This document shows positions 37,124-45,029 of a DNA stretch of 64,000 bases, one piece after another (position 1 is the first letter of the stretch; each line of letters opens with the position of its first letter). Origin of the DNA: Saprospiraceae bacterium (GTDB lineage: Bacteria > Bacteroidota > Bacteroidia > Chitinophagales > Saprospiraceae); the NCBI GenBank assembly GCA_027488135.1, contig JAIYCH010000089.1, positions 62,001-126,000 of the forward strand. The letters run 5' to 3'. Position numbers and translations under genes: made by a program. The notes under the pieces were generated by a model. That model was not told the DNA's origin. It saw nothing but the letters and a program-made list of their open reading frames with translations, and did not search any database.

Positions 37124-38383
37124 ATGGCCGAAATTATCCGAATGCCCCGAATGAGTGATACCATGGAAGAGGGTAACATCATAGGTTGGTTAAAAAAGGT
37201 AGGCGATAAAGTAGAGCCGGGCGAAACGTTAGCGGAGGTTGAAACGGACAAAGCTACCATGGAACTCGATGCATTTGTTGAAGGAACGCTTTTATATATA
37301 GCTGTTCCTGAGGGTACGGTAGCTATTGATGGCATCATTGCCGTTATAGGACAACCCGGAGAAGACTGGCAGGCAGCTATTAACGGTACGGGATCTGCTG
37401 GAAGTTCAACAAGTTTACCAACGGCCAATCCGGCGGCTGAACCAGTCCAACAAGAAAATATACCCGCCCCAATAGTCAGCGATTCAAATGATGGCCAAAG
37501 AATAAAAGCCTCTCCTTTAGCAAAAAGTATGGCAAAGGAATCAGGTATAAATCTTGCTCAAATTCAAGGTTCCGGGGAAGGAGGAAGAATTGTAAGAAAA
37601 GATGTCATTGGTGTTAAACCTGGTGAAGCCGTAGTACCAACAGTTACAAAAACCGTAGCAGCACCAGCACAAGTGGTACCTATACAGCCTAACACCACTG
37701 ATTCTTCTTATGAGGATAAGATGGTTAGCCAAATGCGAAAAACCATCGCCAGAAGGTTGAGTGAAAGTAAGTTTACAGCCCCTCATTTTTATCTTTCTGT
37801 TGAAATTGATATGGAGAGAGCCATGGTGGTAAGAGAGCAATTGAATCAAAACAGTGAGGTAAGAATTTCTTACAACGACTTAGTCATTCGATCTGTTGCG
37901 TCCGCTTTAAAAAAGCACGCCGTTATAAATGCTTCCTGGTTAGGAGACAGGATTCGGTATAACCACGATGTTCATATTGGTGTGGCTGTTGCCGTTGAAG
38001 ATGGCTTGTTAGTTCCTGTAATAAAACATGCTGACAGGAAAACCCTTTCTCAAATAAATGGAGAAGTTAAAATGCTTGCTGGTAAAGCCAAAGATAAAAA
38101 ACTTCAACCTGACGAAATGCAAGGAAATACCTTCACCATTTCAAATTTAGGGATGTTTGGCATAGAGGAATTTACCGCAATAATAAATCCACCAGATGCC
38201 TGTATTTTAGCTGTAGGCGGTATTATTCAAAAGCCAGTCGTTAAAAATGGTCAAATCGTTGTCGGCAATACTATGAAAGTAACTCTAAGTTGTGATCACA
38301 GAGTCGTTGATGGAGCTTCTGGAGCTCAATTTTTACAAACCTTAAAGTCAATACTCGAAGAACCCTTATTGCTCTTAAAATAA
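37124..38383 (+). CDS. pdhC: Pyruvate dehydrogenase complex E2, dihydrolipoamide acetyltransferase
   Basis: The product is 419 residues. It has one lipoyl domain (residues 1-80, lipoylated Lys43 in ETDKATMELDA), a Pro/Ala linker, an E1/E3-binding domain (about 127-165: ASPLAKSMAKESGINLAQI, GSGEGGRIVRKDV) and a catalytic domain of ~225 residues ending in DHRVVDGASGAQFL with the HxxxDG active site. The acyltransferase forms the core that transfers the acetyl group to CoA. The E1 and E3 genes are not adjacent. It is followed by the CoA-binding gene 7 bp later. Confidence 0.92.
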   Translation: MAEIIRMPRMSDTMEEGNIIGWLKKVGDKVEPGETLAEVETDKATMELDAFVEGTLLYIAVPEGTVAIDGIIAVIGQPGEDWQAAINGTGSAGSSTSLPTANPAAEPVQQENIPAPIVSDSNDGQRIKASPLAKSMAKESGINLAQIQGSGEGGRIVRKDVIGVKPGEAVVPTVTKTVAAPAQVVPIQPNTTDSSYEDKMVSQMRKTIARRLSESKFTAPHFYLSVEIDMERAMVVREQLNQNSEVRISYNDLVIRSVASALKKHAVINASWLGDRIRYNHDVHIGVAVAVEDGLLVPVIKHADRKTLSQINGEVKMLAGKAKDKKLQPDEMQGNTFTISNLGMFGIEEFTAIINPPDACILAVGGIIQKPVVKNGQIVVGNTMKVTLSCDHRVVDGASGAQFLQTLKSILEEPLLLLK

Positions 38384-38390
38384 AATCGCA

Positions 38391-38753
38391 ATGAAAAAAA
38401 CCCTTGTTATTGGTGCTTCTTCTAAACCTGGACGGGTATCCAGAGAGGCTGTGTTAAAATTAAGGGAAGCTGGACACGAAGTCATTGCCATCGGTGCGCA
38501 AGAAGATAAAATTGGAGATGTTTCCATTCAAACAGGTCATCCATTCATTATGGATGACCTGCATACCGTTACATTATATTTGAATCCGGAAAGACAAACA
38601 GCATATTACGATTACTTATTGGGGTTAAAACCAAAAAGAATATTGTTCAACCCAGGAACAGAAAATCCGATCTTAGAAAAGTTAGCTCAACAGCATGATA
38701 TTGAAACCGAACAAGCTTGTACCCTTGTTCTTCTCTCCTTAGGTGCTTATTGA
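38391..38753 (+). CDS. CoA-binding domain protein (YccU-like)
   Basis: The product is 120 residues: a Rossmann-like CoA_binding_2 domain with VIGASSKPGRVSREAV, and FNPGTENP in the second half. The family resembles the CoA-binding part of succinyl-CoA synthetase, but its role is not known. It is 7 bp from the E2 gene, so co-transcription is likely. The stop codon overlaps the convergent small membrane gene by 7 bp. Confidence 0.85.
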   Translation: MKKTLVIGASSKPGRVSREAVLKLREAGHEVIAIGAQEDKIGDVSIQTGHPFIMDDLHTVTLYLNPERQTAYYDYLLGLKPKRILFNPGTENPILEKLAQQHDIETEQACTLVLLSLGAY

Positions 38754-38950
38754 ACTTTAGGCATCTGACAAGCTTCGTCGGCTTTTTTACCACAAAGTGT
38801 ACAATCTCCTAATTGATCTTTTAACATAGGATTATTTGAGGAACAGGTTCCTCTGAAAGGTTCTCCCGTAAACCAATGTCTAAGGTTCAACAGAAGTACA
38901 GAGGCCAACATGAAACTAAAAATGATGCCTAATATAGTTAGAAATTCCAT
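38747..38950 (-). CDS. Small membrane protein with Cys-rich C-terminal domain
   Basis: The product is 67 residues: an N-terminal membrane helix (FLTILGIIFSFMLASVLLLNL) and a short tail with CSSNNP and CTLCGKKADEAC. Similar short 'membrane or secreted' proteins with CSS...C..CG tails occur widely in Bacteroidota. The cysteines may bind metal. The ATG at 38950 is preferred to GTG at 38956. A -7 box TATATTTG lies just upstream. Confidence 0.7.
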   Translation of the reverse strand: MEFLTILGIIFSFMLASVLLLNLRHWFTGEPFRGTCSSNNPMLKDQLGDCTLCGKKADEACQMPKVQ

Positions 38951-38976
38951 TCTCACATTTTTATTGAATAATATTG

Positions 38977-38984
38977 CAAATATA
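38977..38984 (-). promoter_or_regulatory. -7 box of the small membrane protein gene
   Basis: TATATTTG on the minus strand is an exact TAnnTTTG match about 26 nt before the ATG. Confidence 0.4.
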
Positions 38985-39012
38985 AGGTTCTTTTTCTTTA
39001 AAATATACTAAC

Positions 39013-39783
39013 ATGGCTAATGATTTACATGAGAAAATGGAGGCATTCAGCCGTCTCTTGATAATAATGGATGAATTAAGGGCGAAATGTCCCTGGGATA
39101 AAAAACAAACCTTTGACAGTTTGCGTATGCTCACCCTGGAAGAAACTTACGAGCTGTCTGACGCTATCCTAAAGAACAATCTTTCTGACATTCAGGAAGA
39201 AATTGGTGATGTATTTTTGCATTTAGTCTTTTACAGTAAAATAGCTGAAGAATCCAATGCCTTCGATGTAGCCGATTGTCTTCATAGTATTTGTGAAAAA
39301 TTGATTAGAAGACACCCACATATTTATGGTGATGCAAAAGTTAATTCAGCGGAAGAAGTAAAGAAAAACTGGGAACAGATTAAATTGACAGAAGGTAAAA
39401 AATCAGTCCTTTCAGGCGTCCCATCTTCTCTCCCCTCTTTGGTTAAAGCTTTCAGAATACAAGAAAAAACGAGCCAGGTAGGTTTTGACTGGGAGAATAA
39501 AGAACAAGTATGGGAAAAAGTTGTTGAAGAAATGGAAGAGTTTAAAGAGGAATTGATGAAAAACGAATCAATGGAAAGAAAAGAAGAAGAATTTGGTGAT
39601 TTACTCTTTTCATTAGTAAATTATGCTCGTTTCGAAGGCATTAATCCTGAAAATGCACTGGAAAAAGTAAATATGAAGTTCACAAAAAGATTTGAGTATA
39701 TAGAAAGTAAGGCAGGTGAAAAGCTTACCAGCTTATCTCTGGATGAAATGAATATTTTATGGGCGGAAGCTAAAATGCAATAA
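39013..39783 (+). CDS. mazG: Nucleoside triphosphate pyrophosphohydrolase
   Basis: This 256-residue MazG has two all-alpha NTP-PPase units. The first has LRAKCPWDKKQTFDSLRMLTLEETYEL and EIGDVFLHLVF, the second EEMEEFKEEL with EEFGDLLFSLVNYARF; the paired EExxE and ExxD motifs bind Mg2+. It hydrolyses (d)NTPs to monophosphates and can clear damaged nucleotides. Length and arrangement are normal. Confidence 0.93.
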   Translation: MANDLHEKMEAFSRLLIIMDELRAKCPWDKKQTFDSLRMLTLEETYELSDAILKNNLSDIQEEIGDVFLHLVFYSKIAEESNAFDVADCLHSICEKLIRRHPHIYGDAKVNSAEEVKKNWEQIKLTEGKKSVLSGVPSSLPSLVKAFRIQEKTSQVGFDWENKEQVWEKVVEEMEEFKEELMKNESMERKEEEFGDLLFSLVNYARFEGINPENALEKVNMKFTKRFEYIESKAGEKLTSLSLDEMNILWAEAKMQ

Positions 39784-39841
39784 AACTGGCATAGAATATA
39801 GTAAATATTAATAACTTTGATGCTAATATAATTTGCATTTT

Positions 39842-40450
39842 ATGAAAAAAATTGAACTTCGAATCGTCGCACTTTCGCATAGTGTATCTCAATCAAATAA
39901 CTATGCAGTTGTATTAGGTGAGATGGTTGGATTAAGGAGGATTCCCATTGTTATTGGGAGTTTTGAGGCACAAGCTATCGCTGTTGCCATGGAAAAAATG
40001 ACACCTAACAGGCCTCTTACTCACGACTTATTTAAGCAAACACTGGAGGCATTCAAAGTTGAAATAAAGGAAATTATCATTAATAATTTATTAGACGGTA
40101 TTTTCTATGCCAGACTTATTTGTGAAAGGGAAGGTGAAATTATAGAACTTGATTCAAGAACTTCCGATGCTATTGCCCTTGCCGTAAGATTTCAATGCCC
40201 TATTTTTACTTACGAATTTATACTGGACACTGCAGGCGTTGAACTTGATGAAAGTACACAAGCCGATATTGAAGAAGAGAGCGATGATGAAATGGAAGAA
40301 AAGCCTGGTAAGAACAAACAAAGTGCGCTAAGCACTTATTCCCTGGAGTCCCTTCAAAATATGCTTTTACAAGTTTTAGAAGAAGAGAATTATGAAAAAG
40401 CTGCTACCATTCGTGACGAAATAGATAAGAGGAAAAGGGACTTGGATTAA
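39842..40450 (+). CDS. Bifunctional nuclease family protein with UvrB/UvrC motif
   Basis: The product is 202 residues. The N-terminal ~130 residues are a BFN/DUF151 domain (VVLGEMVGLRRIPIVIGSFE, LDSRTSDAIALAVR), and the last ~40 hold a UVR coiled segment (LQNMLLQVLEEENYEKAATIRDEIDKR). The BFN domain was first described with DNase/RNase activity; in Bacteroidota the fusion to a UVR motif is standard. The ATG at 39842 is used; an in-frame TTG precedes it by nine bases. Confidence 0.88.
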   Translation: MKKIELRIVALSHSVSQSNNYAVVLGEMVGLRRIPIVIGSFEAQAIAVAMEKMTPNRPLTHDLFKQTLEAFKVEIKEIIINNLLDGIFYARLICEREGEIIELDSRTSDAIALAVRFQCPIFTYEFILDTAGVELDESTQADIEEESDDEMEEKPGKNKQSALSTYSLESLQNMLLQVLEEENYEKAATIRDEIDKRKRDLD

Positions 40451-40459
40451 AGGTTCTTT

Positions 40460-41494
40460 TTATTCAGCGTTTATGCTTTCCAGGATTTTCTTAACTTGCT
40501 GTGTCATTTCATCAGAAACATCAAGGTGGGTAACAAATCTTACTGTTTTAGGCCCAAATGCAGAAGCTTTAACCCCATTCTTTGTTAATTTATCCAGGAA
40601 TGAATTAGCTGTTAAGTTATCTTGAAGATCAAATATAATAATATTTGTTTTTACTGGTTTTACTGACTTTACATAATCCAGTTTTTCTAAGCAGACTGCT
40701 ATTTCCTTAGCATTTAAATGATCTGTTTTCAAGCGATTTACATGATTATCCAAAGCGTAAACACCTGCCGCGGCAAGGAATCCTGCCTGTCGCATTCCTC
40801 CCCCCATCACTTTTCTAATCCTTCTTGCTTCCTTAATATACGAATTGTTTCCTAATAGTAAAGATCCTACAGGGGCGCCCAAGCCTTTTGACAAACAAAT
40901 GGAGATACTATCAAAAACATCCCCATAATTTTTAGTTGATTCTCCTGTTTCAACTAAGGCATGAAACAATCTGGCACCATCAAGATGTAACTTCAGACCT
41001 GTATTATTACAAACATTTTTTATGGGAATAATCTCATCTAAAGTATAGTAATTTCCACCCCCTTTATTGGTCGTATTTTCCAAAACCACTAACGTTGATT
41101 TTGGTAACCAGTCAGCAGGACTTTTAATAGCATCTTGAACCTGATCAGCTGTAATTTTGCCATAACTTCCTTCTATAAGATTAACGCCAATACCAGAGTG
41201 AAAAGCATAACCTGCTACTTCATATTGATATACATGAGAAGTTGCATCACAGATCATTTCATCAAGAGGTCGCGTATGTAATTTTATAGCAATTTGATTG
41301 GTCATAGTACCAGATGGGCAAAACAGGGCTGCATCCATTCCAAACATAGCTGCTGCTTTTTCTTCAAGGAAGTTAACGGTCGGATCAGCTCTAAAAACAT
41401 CATCACCTACATTAGCATTCCACATCATTTCTAACATTCCCGGTGTAGGTTTTGTTACAGTATCAGATATAAGATTAATTTCCATTTTATTCAT
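40460..41494 (-). CDS. ltaE: Low-specificity L-threonine aldolase
   Basis: This 344-residue PLP enzyme cleaves threonine/allo-threonine to glycine and acetaldehyde. Motifs seen: SDTVTKPTPGML, FCPSGTMTNQIA, HLDGARLFHA (Asp for the pyridine N) and CLSKGLGAPVGS with PLP Lys203. The fold and length match the family. An alternative ATG three codons in would also serve. Convergent with the preceding gene. Confidence 0.92.
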   Translation of the reverse strand: MNKMEINLISDTVTKPTPGMLEMMWNANVGDDVFRADPTVNFLEEKAAAMFGMDAALFCPSGTMTNQIAIKLHTRPLDEMICDATSHVYQYEVAGYAFHSGIGVNLIEGSYGKITADQVQDAIKSPADWLPKSTLVVLENTTNKGGGNYYTLDEIIPIKNVCNNTGLKLHLDGARLFHALVETGESTKNYGDVFDSISICLSKGLGAPVGSLLLGNNSYIKEARRIRKVMGGGMRQAGFLAAAGVYALDNHVNRLKTDHLNAKEIAVCLEKLDYVKSVKPVKTNIIIFDLQDNLTANSFLDKLTKNGVKASAFGPKTVRFVTHLDVSDEMTQQVKKILESINAE

Positions 41495-41657
41495 TTTATC
41501 GTAAAATTAAAATAATTCAGGAAACGAACTTACCCGAAAGTTTAAAAAACATAAGATCAATATCATTCTTACACAAAAAATTCAAAAAAAATGAAAAAAA
41601 TAATATCATTTTAATATATTTACCTTATAATAAATTATTTAAAAATCAATTGACTCT

Positions 41658-42854
41658 ATGCTATCTACGCAGAACTCACTTGTTAAACAAGCTAAAGCGA
41701 ATGAACCTCAGGCATTCCAAAGTTGGAATAACAAGATGAATACTACCCCTGAGGGTATGAATAGTGAGGTAGATAAAAGCCGACAATTAAAATCAAAGAA
41801 TTTCGATTATCAGCCAAATCCTAAATTATTAGCTATTCAAAGAATGGCAGAAGCTTCTGACCAGAAGAAAAATACAAATATTCAACTTAAAAAAAATAAT
41901 TCCGGATTACCAGATACATTAAAAAGTGGAGTCGAAAGTTTATCTGGTCTTTCCATGGATGACGTAAAGGTTCATTATAATTCTGATAAACCGGCGCAAT
42001 TAAATGCACATGCTTATGCACAAGGAACGGATATACATCTTGCCTCAGGCCAAGAAAAACATTTAGCTCATGAGGCATGGCATGTCGTGCAGCAGAAACA
42101 AGGGAGAGTGCGGCCAACAATGATGATGAAGGCTAAAGTGCCCATCAATGATGACAAGGGTTTAGAAAAGGAAGCTGATATAATGGGAGCGAGGGCTTTA
42201 CAAATGAAACCCTTTTCTCTTTCGGATTACAGGACAGAAAATTCAATTCAGAGAAAAGGAATAATACAAAAAGTGGATGGTGAACAAAGTGAAGCGTTAA
42301 ATGAACATTTAGATTTAGAAACGCCTGGAGAGGAGGAGGTTGAATTTAATATAATGAGTACTATAAATACATTATACCATACAACCACTAGAGCAGGTGC
42401 TGATAAAAGTATTTTGCAACGAATTGATCCTGCTTTTTTCAAATCCTCCTCCAGATTTGGTGGTGGATTTTATTTGACCAATGATATCGCGACCTCCGAA
42501 GCAGAAATAGCTCATCATAAATTAGATGACCCAGATAATCCATTAAATGCTTATGTAACTATATCCTACAACATTTCTGGTGGGAAAATACTTGATGCTA
42601 CAGGTCCTGCTATATATAAAACCGTTGAAGAAAATCCAATTCACCTCAGAAGAATGGCACAACGCGGAGGTATGGATGGCATTGCGATACCATCTCTTAG
42701 AGGCTCAGGAACAAATGTAGTTTTATTTAAAAATTTCGGCATTTTGAAAGAAGGTAAACAGATTCAACACAGACTACCTGACAAGGATATTAAACGATTA
42801 CCTGATGGCCAGCCAGATATGAAAAAAAACGGTGAGTTTAAAGAAACATTATAA
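41658..42854 (+). CDS. eCIS-core (DUF4157) protein with ADP-ribosyltransferase-like C-terminal domain
   Basis: The product is 398 residues with no signal peptide. Residues 1-80 are polar and rich in Asn, Gln and Lys. Residues ~84-182 match the DUF4157/eCIS-core domain: LPDTLKSGVESLSGLSMDDV, HYNSDKPAQLNAHAYAQGTD, then HEAWHVVQQ with HExxH at 138-142 and LEKEADIMGARAL. Residues ~236-362 resemble an ADP-ribosyltransferase (ART/PARP-like) module: LYHTT (His241), SRFGGGFYLT (266-274) and MDGIAIPSLRGSG (339-351). In other bacteria DUF4157 marks proteins loaded into or exported by extracellular contractile injection systems. No injection-system genes lie in the window, so this looks like an orphan effector. 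The ART assignment is by pattern and less certain than DUF4157. Confidence 0.72.
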   Translation: MLSTQNSLVKQAKANEPQAFQSWNNKMNTTPEGMNSEVDKSRQLKSKNFDYQPNPKLLAIQRMAEASDQKKNTNIQLKKNNSGLPDTLKSGVESLSGLSMDDVKVHYNSDKPAQLNAHAYAQGTDIHLASGQEKHLAHEAWHVVQQKQGRVRPTMMMKAKVPINDDKGLEKEADIMGARALQMKPFSLSDYRTENSIQRKGIIQKVDGEQSEALNEHLDLETPGEEEVEFNIMSTINTLYHTTTRAGADKSILQRIDPAFFKSSSRFGGGFYLTNDIATSEAEIAHHKLDDPDNPLNAYVTISYNISGGKILDATGPAIYKTVEENPIHLRRMAQRGGMDGIAIPSLRGSGTNVVLFKNFGILKEGKQIQHRLPDKDIKRLPDGQPDMKKNGEFKETL

Positions 42855-42898
42855 AATTAAACAAGCGTAAATAACCATTTATTCATACTATCACCATA

Positions 42899-43344
42899 TT
42901 AGCGGTAAGAATAGATTTGTTTTGTAAGCTTCGCTGTGGTTAATTGATTCAGATTACTTAATATTAACTTGTTAGTAATTTTAAAAATCATGTTCAGACT
43001 GGTATAATTTTGAGGAGTAATCACTTTATGCTCTTTGGAGAAACAACCAACTATTTCTGCTTGTTGGTTCTCAATCTGCCATTAACTTTTCAACCAAATA
43101 GCATTCAAGTAGAAGAATATTTTGAATTCCATATTCCAACTTTTCTTCTCTCAATTTAGATTATTTGCATGAGCGAAAAAAGGAATTTTTATAACAGATT
43201 ATTCCAATTTACATTTATCATTTCGCCTGTAATATGTACCTTACCTGTTAAACATTGATCTTCTCTTAAACAGGACAAACAGAGGATTACCAATAAAATA
43301 AATAAAAATTTAACTTTTATTTTTAGCTCAGTATAAAAGTCCAT
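42899..43344 (-). pseudogene. Degenerate small lipoprotein-like gene
   Basis: On the minus strand an ATG at 43344 opens a 51-codon frame with a lipoprotein-like signal (FLFILLVILCLSC) that stops at 43189. Coding-like sequence resumes in another frame further on and ends at TAA 42899-42901 (…CFSKEHKVITPQNYTSLNMI… LTKQIYSYR). In-frame stops at about 43082 and upstream break it. I infer a frameshifted, decayed gene; it may instead be an intact 51-residue lipoprotein followed by noise. The rest of the 508-bp stretch between the DUF4157 gene and dapF holds nothing else I can support. Confidence 0.35.
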
Positions 43345-43362
43345 AAATTATTAATCAGTGTT

Positions 43363-44178
43363 TTAAAAAAAATCCATCTGAATTTCTCCCTTAAACACTT
43401 GTACGGCGGGACCTGTCAACCAAACATCTGAAAAAGTGGGAATGTCTTTATCATGATTGGGTCTGAAACTGACATGAAGTACTCCCCCTTTAGCTTTAAG
43501 GCTTACCTCAAACAAGTCAACTTGCCATCCTTTACTTAAGTAATATGCCATAGCTGCAGCAGTAACACCTGTACCACAAGCCAGAGTTTCTGCCTCTACT
43601 CCCCGTTCAAAGGTGGCTATTTCCAAACCTGTTGGTGCGTCGACCAAAAAATTTACATTGGTTCCACCCTTTCCAAACATCGGATCTAAACGTATTTTTT
43701 TTCCCTTATTATGAATATCAAAACCATTTAAATCGTCAACAAATTCAACCCAGTGGGGACTACCTGTATGAATAAAATAACCATTTGAAAAGATATCTAC
43801 TTTATCTACATTTTTTAAAGAAATAGCGTATTCATTATTATCCAGCACTCTAAACTGGTGAATGCCATCGGTGGCACTAAAAGAACCTTCAGAGTGTATT
43901 ATTCCCAAATCGTTAGCAAAAGCAACGATGCATCTACCCCCATTACCGCACATAGAACCTTCATTTCCATCGGCATTAAAGTAGCGCATTTTAAAATCAG
44001 CAACATCATCATTTTCCAATAAAATAAAACCATCTGCGCCAATGCCAAAATTCCGATGGCATAAACGAGCTATTAAATCAGGATTTTTAACATCGAAAGG
44101 AGCTGGTAATCTGTTATCGATCATCACAAAATCATTACCAGCACCATGGTATTTGTAAAAAGGAATGGTATTATTCAT
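43363..44178 (-). CDS. dapF: Diaminopimelate epimerase
   Basis: This 271-residue PLP-independent epimerase converts LL- to meso-diaminopimelate in lysine and peptidoglycan synthesis. Catalytic cysteines are Cys77 in MCGNGGRC and Cys201 in ACGTGVTAAA; the opening KYHGAGNDFVMID is diagnostic. The start overlaps the end of the upstream small gene by 8 bp, so they share an operon. Confidence 0.95.
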   Translation of the reverse strand: MNNTIPFYKYHGAGNDFVMIDNRLPAPFDVKNPDLIARLCHRNFGIGADGFILLENDDVADFKMRYFNADGNEGSMCGNGGRCIVAFANDLGIIHSEGSFSATDGIHQFRVLDNNEYAISLKNVDKVDIFSNGYFIHTGSPHWVEFVDDLNGFDIHNKGKKIRLDPMFGKGGTNVNFLVDAPTGLEIATFERGVEAETLACGTGVTAAAMAYYLSKGWQVDLFEVSLKAKGGVLHVSFRPNHDKDIPTFSDVWLTGPAVQVFKGEIQMDFF

Positions 44179-44416
44179 AATTGATGGTGTCTGTTTTTTC
44201 AGGTAAAACCATAGGATTTACCTCCATGTTTTGTTCTTTAAATCCAAAAGGGACTCCTTTTTTATAATGTAACCAAGCTATCCAAATACTGAAGAAAAGG
44301 ATTAAACCAAGTCCAAATAAGGAAAACTTCCAACCCCATATATTTCCAGTAGGAGGAACAAATTGTCGTAAAAATTCATCCTTTTCCTTTTGTATTTCTT
44401 CCTTACTTTTTGCCAT
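44171..44416 (-). CDS. Small single-pass membrane protein, hypothetical
   Basis: The product is 81 residues with a charged helical N-terminus (KSKEEIQKEKDEF), one membrane helix (FSLFGLGLILFFSIWIAWL) and a short polar tail. I do not recognise a family. It overlaps dapF by 8 bp and has its own -7 box. Confidence 0.65.
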   Translation of the reverse strand: MAKSKEEIQKEKDEFLRQFVPPTGNIWGWKFSLFGLGLILFFSIWIAWLHYKKGVPFGFKEQNMEVNPMVLPEKTDTINYE

Positions 44417-44433
44417 ATAACAATATTATTTTG

Positions 44434-44441
44434 CAAAGATA
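44434..44441 (-). promoter_or_regulatory. -7 box of the small membrane gene-dapF operon
   Basis: TATCTTTG on the minus strand is an exact TAnnTTTG match, 18 nt before the ATG at 44416. Confidence 0.45.
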
Positions 44442-44461
44442 ATGAAATAGCGTTAGGAAGG

Positions 44462-44983
44462 TTATTCCATAATTAATGGATAATTCATTTCGATAAAATG
44501 AACTGGCACTTTAGGTTTACCAAATTCGGCAGGAACCTCAAAAGGTAAAATCTTATCTGAAAGAACAAAACCTAGTCTTTTATACCAAGAAATAAGCTCC
44601 TCCCGTAAATGAACAACCTGAAGCTGAATATTCTTTAAGCCCAATGATTTTGCCGTTTCAATGGCATTTAAAACAAGTAATTTCCCTATGCCTTTATCTT
44701 GCCATATTGGTTCGACTGAAAGCATGCCCAGATATAAATTATCGTTTTTTGCCTCCAAATAAACAGAACCCACCAATTTTTCCTCCTCATTTTTTGCAAC
44801 CAAAAAAATGGACTCCTTTTTTAAAAATAGTAGAAGTAAGTCATTCTCACTGGTTCTTTTATCCCCTTCAATCAAATCGGTCTCAAAAGTCCAGCCTTTT
44901 TTTGCTTCTTCCCCCCGATATGCGCGATTAACCAATTTATTCATTTCAGGAATATCAGATAAAAGAGCCTCAGATATTTTCAT
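44462..44983 (-). CDS. GNAT-family N-acetyltransferase
   Basis: The product is 173 residues with a GNAT fold: acetyl-CoA-binding LSVEPIWQDKGIGKLLVLNAI (the Q/RxxGxG/A loop is QDKGIG), preceded by a beta strand GMLSV, and followed by LVVHLREELISWYKRLGF-like sequence. The substrate is unknown. It is divergent from the penicillin acylase gene. Confidence 0.87.
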   Translation of the reverse strand: MKISEALLSDIPEMNKLVNRAYRGEEAKKGWTFETDLIEGDKRTSENDLLLLFLKKESIFLVAKNEEEKLVGSVYLEAKNDNLYLGMLSVEPIWQDKGIGKLLVLNAIETAKSLGLKNIQLQVVHLREELISWYKRLGFVLSDKILPFEVPAEFGKPKVPVHFIEMNYPLIME

Positions 44984-45029
44984 AATTAATATATTTTACC
45001 TAAATTCAAAATTAATAAAATATGGCATC

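Noticed and set aside
44808-45029. N-terminal extension of the penicillin acylase
   Set aside because: It overlaps the GNAT gene on the other strand, and the signal peptide begins at ATG 45030.
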